Source of the DNA: Antennarius striatus
Lineage: Eukaryota > Chordata > Actinopteri > Lophiiformes > Antennariidae
Length of the DNA stretch: 64,000 bases
Direction of reading: 5' to 3'
Assembly (NCBI RefSeq): GCF_040054535.1
Contig: NC_090784.1
Coordinates: forward strand, 16,432,001 to 16,496,000
Position 1 is the stretch's first letter; each line of letters opens with the position of its first letter. The notes below the pieces were generated by a model. The model saw nothing but the letters and a program-made list of their open reading frames with translations. It was not told where the DNA came from and searched no databases. Positions 60,313 through 64,000 of this stretch are shown piece by piece. Position numbers and translations under genes: made by a program.

Positions 60313-63300
60313 GTAAGTCGGACGGCCGACCTTATTGCTAAGGGCTAACAGCAGTAGCTGCTAGCTTGTTTCGATGTTTAGCCGATTCCAGCCGTCGAGC
60401 TTTTATTTATTTATTTATTGTTTTGCGCTGTCCCTGACTTAAGTTAAGGGCTGGTAACATCTACATTCGTGCAATCCAACCGATAAACTTGTTACGGTAG
60501 ATTCCGTTACTGTATCTCTAAATGTGAAGCCACCGTGTAGCCATGACGTGAACGTAGTCTTGATTGAGGCTAGGCTAGCATCGATAATGCTAATGGAAAC
60601 GAAACGCCACTGTTAATTTAAAGTTAAACGTTTGTGAATGGATGTCACAATTACTTTACCAAGACGGCTACGGGTTTAATCGTTAGTGAGTCTCTTGATT
60701 CCAAGAGAGCCAAACACTCTCTTTAAACATATTCAGTGAAAACTGAGATGTTGGAAGAATACTTGGCGTGGTTTGACTTAATATACTTTACAGCTCTGTC
60801 AAAACCTCTGCGTCTGGATACGAAGTTATTTTAACCTTAAAATATGAAGATACTTGCTGATGAATGTACCTCAGCAACAAAGGTTGAAGTTCACAAAAGA
60901 TGTTCATTTAGAATAGATACCAGCTGTCTTTTGTCAGTATGAGCATTTACTACGCCATTAAAAATGTCTTGTTACACTGTGTCAGAGTTGGCACAATGGA
61001 TTGATAATAACCAGCAAAGTGTTAATAGCATTCTATTTTCAATGCAGTGATTTTTTTTAAACTCCAAAATGACTTATCATTGCTGACATCTACATTTTTC
61101 AAACAAGCATACTCGGAGGGCACATCACGAGCTGGATAAACTGGATAATATTTTTGTCTCTTACAGAACTCCAATGTGGAGAATTTGCCTCCTCATGTAC
61201 TTCGCTTGGTCTACAAAGAGGTTTCAGCTCTAGCAGCCGACCCCCCAGAGGGAATCAAGATTTATCCCAGTGAGGAAGACATAACTGAACTCCATACAGC
61301 CATTGAAGGACCAGGTAAAGATATCACATGACACTATGTAATGCTGGCATGATAAGACACTTTCAAATTAAAACATGTCACATCGCTGATTAGGTTGCAT
61401 TGAAACTTAGTTATCTGCATTTATGTGTGTTGTTAAAGCAATATTTTCTTTTCTTTTGAAGTATTTAAAAAAGGAATCTTATACCGAATAGGATTCTCAT
61501 ATCTTTGTCCTTGTATGTGAGTCATGTCTCCTATTGTACTCTCTTCCTTATAACTAAGATTACTTTTAATATATCTATGTTGTTTATGAGACAGAGAAAG
61601 GTAATTACATCAGTCCTAAAATAATACTTTATCAATGCAGGGATAAATCACCAAAAATGTAATTACTTGTTGATCCAACAAATTATCTAGTTTTATTTAC
61701 AGTATTGGTACCTTACATAATTGGTACCTTACAGTGTCTTTATTATTTTTGTTGTGAGTCCTTCTACAGACTTAACAAAACATTATGTACCACCCTTATG
61801 TAACTGTAGTTTATAAAACATCTAAAAAAAAAAAGAGAGACTTATGATAATATGTCCCAACTTGGATGCTGCATGATCTTATGGAACGGACGGAATGGAA
61901 CAGGAAAGGGAGGCACTATTATTTACTAATTTGGTCCAGGATGTTGTGCACCATTCCATTCTTTAGTGTCTTTAATTCACTGGAATACATGTTCAATATA
62001 AAAAACAGGATGTTTTCAATTGTCTTCTTGTTGAGTAATTTATGAGTTATTAAGTCAGAAAATGCCACCACAACAGTTTTTGTTTTTCTTCTACAGTAGG
62101 TAGTGAAGAGCAGGACTCGTCCGTGCATCTGTTTTGCTAACTCTGTATAGATAAGGTACTATAAACCCACATAATAGTAGTACTGTATTAATATTGGAGC
62201 AACATTTGTTTGCACATAAACTGTGCCCAAAATTGGTGTATTTCTTGTGGTAACACAAAGGCAGCTCCTAAATTGACTATTTAAAAAAAAAAGTGGGATC
62301 ACACAGAATTTTGTGATCACAGAAAATGTATGACACACTTTAACTGCACTTGCTTGTGTGTGTTAAAAATTATCAGGTGTCAGTAAGATATTTAACATGT
62401 TAGCTGTTTATTAGCAGGCTAACACCAAAAGTAGAATTTAATTTAATGGTACTTCACCAAAATAAAGCAAACAAAATGCACAACTATTAATGCAAAACAA
62501 TAGTTCTGTATTCCTTAGACTGGTCTCAACCTCATCTACAAAAAACACAAATTAAAAGAATTATCAGTGTTAAATCCATTTACCTTTCTAAAAGTTGGAG
62601 AATCAACGGATGAAACCTGGACTCAAACATTTTTTAATTATCACAATGCTAATTGATTTTTGTACTTCACACACATCTATGTTTTGGCATAAGATGGGTA
62701 TAACACTTATACAGTTAATTCCTCAGTATGTTTCATAAAGGAATAAATTCATCATTCATGAAGATGCAGGAGGTTGAACTAGTTGCTCTTAGCTGACTGA
62801 TTTGCTGGTCTATTTCTATATTCCCCTTTTGTGGAGCATGTTTGATATGGTCGGGACATACTGTTCATGGAATGAATTCTTTATGTTTTGACAGAGGGAA
62901 CCCCGTTTGCTGGTGGCATTTTCCGAATGCGGCTGGTCCTTGGGAAGGACTTCCCTGCGGTTCCACCCAAGGGGTATTTCCTGACCAAGATTTTTCACCC
63001 CAACGTGGGTCACAAGGGAGAGATCTGTGTCAATGTGTTGAAGAGGGACTGGAAGGCAGAACTCGGCCTCAGACATGTCTTACTTGTAAGAGTGATCATT
63101 AATCTTTGTCGTCATGATGTCAACCTGTATTTCCTTCACTGCTTTTTACATTTCTTCCTTTTGTATTCCTACCAGACCATCAAGTGTCTCCTCATCCATC
63201 CGAATCCAGAGTCAGCTCTGAACGAAGAGGCAGGGCGTTTGCTACTAGAGGACTATGCAGAATATGAGTCCCGGGCTCGTCTGCTCACAGAAATCCATGC

Positions 63301-63544
63301 CATGGGTGGGCCCGGTGGGACCTCTGGGGCATCTCAGGACCCTAATGATGGCCCACAGCCGAAGAAGCACGCAGGGGACCCCACAAAGAGGGCAGGACCC
63401 AGTGCCACAGCTGTGCCAGCAGCTTTGGGTAATGGCGCAAATGGAGCCAGTACCACCACGAGCAATAGTAACAACAGTTGCAACACTAGTAATGTAGCAG
63501 GGAAAAAGAAAGCAGATAAAAAGCGTGCGTTGAGGCGACTTTAA
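60310..63544 (+). CDS. ube2s: Ubiquitin-conjugating enzyme E2 S
   Basis: Four coding exons: 60310-60312 (only the ATG, donor GTAAGT), 61167-61314, 62895-63085 and 63176-63544, 236 residues (human 222). The UBC fold starts [19 protein letters not shown]. The HPN motif (HPNVG) and catalytic C95 in [12 protein letters not shown] are intact, followed by [19 protein letters not shown]. The linker (63300-63480) is a glycine/alanine/serine/asparagine-rich insert, longer and different from human. The tail [12 protein letters not shown] ends in the LRRL used by UBE2S to dock on APC/C. The enzyme elongates K11-linked ubiquitin chains on APC/C substrates. The intron before the last exon is only 90 bases and has no stop in frame, so an unspliced read-through frame exists. 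Confidence 0.96.
60313..62894 (+). other. ube2s introns 1 and 2
   Basis: AT-rich introns flanking coding exon 2. No other gene, repeat family or RNA is recognised. The start codon sits alone before intron 1. Confidence 0.5.
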
Positions 63545-64000
63545 TGCCTCAGTGAAACTCTGTGTGTGTGTGAGTGAGTGTTAGTGCGAGAATGTGTAAA
63601 TATAAATATTAGTGTGCTGTTGAAATTTTTGTTTCCTTTATCATTTTTTGACTATTTTTACTGCCTTTCCAGGCTGTCCACTTTTTTGTTTTCATACCAT
63701 AGTTTCTGTCTTGCCATCACTTTGTCCTGCTGGCATTACAGGTTTTGCGAAATATTTCCACACCTAAAGACGCTATTAGAAATATCTTGTCCTACTTTAA
63801 AGGAAAGATGACACCTTCACTGCAGAAATCATACCATCTGTTGTGTTTTACTAGTGCAAATGAATAATGCAGGGAATGGGTTTCACTGTGCAAAACATGG
63901 CCTCAAATGTCTGTCCTCAACTGAGACATGATCAGTGGTGTCTCACACTTACCATCAGCTCTTTTTAAAGTGTTCCATGGTAAATGTTGCTGTGATGGTA
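63545..64000 (+). other. ube2s 3' untranslated region, continues past the window
   Basis: AT-rich sequence with a GTGTGTGTG(AGTGAGTG) start. No AATAAA is seen before position 64000, so the 3' end probably lies outside. Confidence 0.45.

Noticed and set aside
62842-63102. Second plus-strand frame over ube2s exon 3
   Set aside because: It is a shadow frame of the UBC domain. The true frame has HPN and C95.

Overview
The window is vertebrate nuclear DNA, most likely from a teleost fish, probably a percomorph. The genes are split by short GT-AG introns. The DNA is AT-rich and full of long dinucleotide repeats (GT/CA, CT/GA, TA). It also carries fish-type retrotransposon ends and a small palindromic DNA transposon. 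There is no prokaryotic, CRISPR or viral content. The species cannot be named from sequence alone.

Layout from left to right. 1-3.4 kb: intergenic, with degraded retroelement pieces and GT and TA tracts. 4.5-5.4 kb (+): a Cdc42 effector/BORG gene, cdc42ep5-like. 6.7-11.25 kb (-): grwd1 (7 coding exons), tail-to-tail with it. 13.7-15.3 kb (-): an unlabelled four-exon gene encoding a secreted short-chain helical cytokine resembling Kit ligand/FLT3 ligand. 17.9-24.6 kb (-): flcn (folliculin, 11 coding exons), with an intronic LINE relic. 25.5-29.5 kb (+): leng9 (CCCH finger + DUF504/MJ1316 + 2H phosphodiesterase-like domain), head-to-head with flcn. 29.7-37.5 kb: non-coding, rich in repeats and a MITE. 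37.5-51.5 kb (+): ttyh1 (tweety chloride-channel family, 14 coding exons, two predicted C-termini). 54.2-56.2 kb (-): josd2 (Josephin deubiquitinase). 57.2-59.9 kb: two broken RTE-type LINE copies. 60.3-63.5 kb (+): ube2s (ubiquitin-conjugating E2).

The gene set matches human 19q13.3-q13.4 (GRWD1, JOSD2, CDC42EP5, LENG9, TTYH1, UBE2S), with flcn (17p11.2 in human) inserted. Human FLT3LG also lies in 19q13.33, which bears on the cytokine gene. The genes do not form one pathway: ribosome biogenesis/chromatin (grwd1), mTORC1-TFEB signalling (flcn), cytoskeleton (cdc42ep5), RNA processing (leng9), membrane conductance/adhesion (ttyh1) and ubiquitin (josd2, ube2s).

Most notable points: the cytokine-like gene; a ttyh1 exon predicted to be read in two frames to give alternative C-termini; a predicted josd2 leader uORF whose stop overlaps the josd2 start as ATGA; a perfect CLEAR palindrome at the flcn promoter; a GC-AG intron in grwd1; and a LINE fragment nested in a MITE with intact target-site duplications. 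All exon boundaries were derived by hand from splice consensus, reading-frame continuity and remembered human protein families; no alignment was run.
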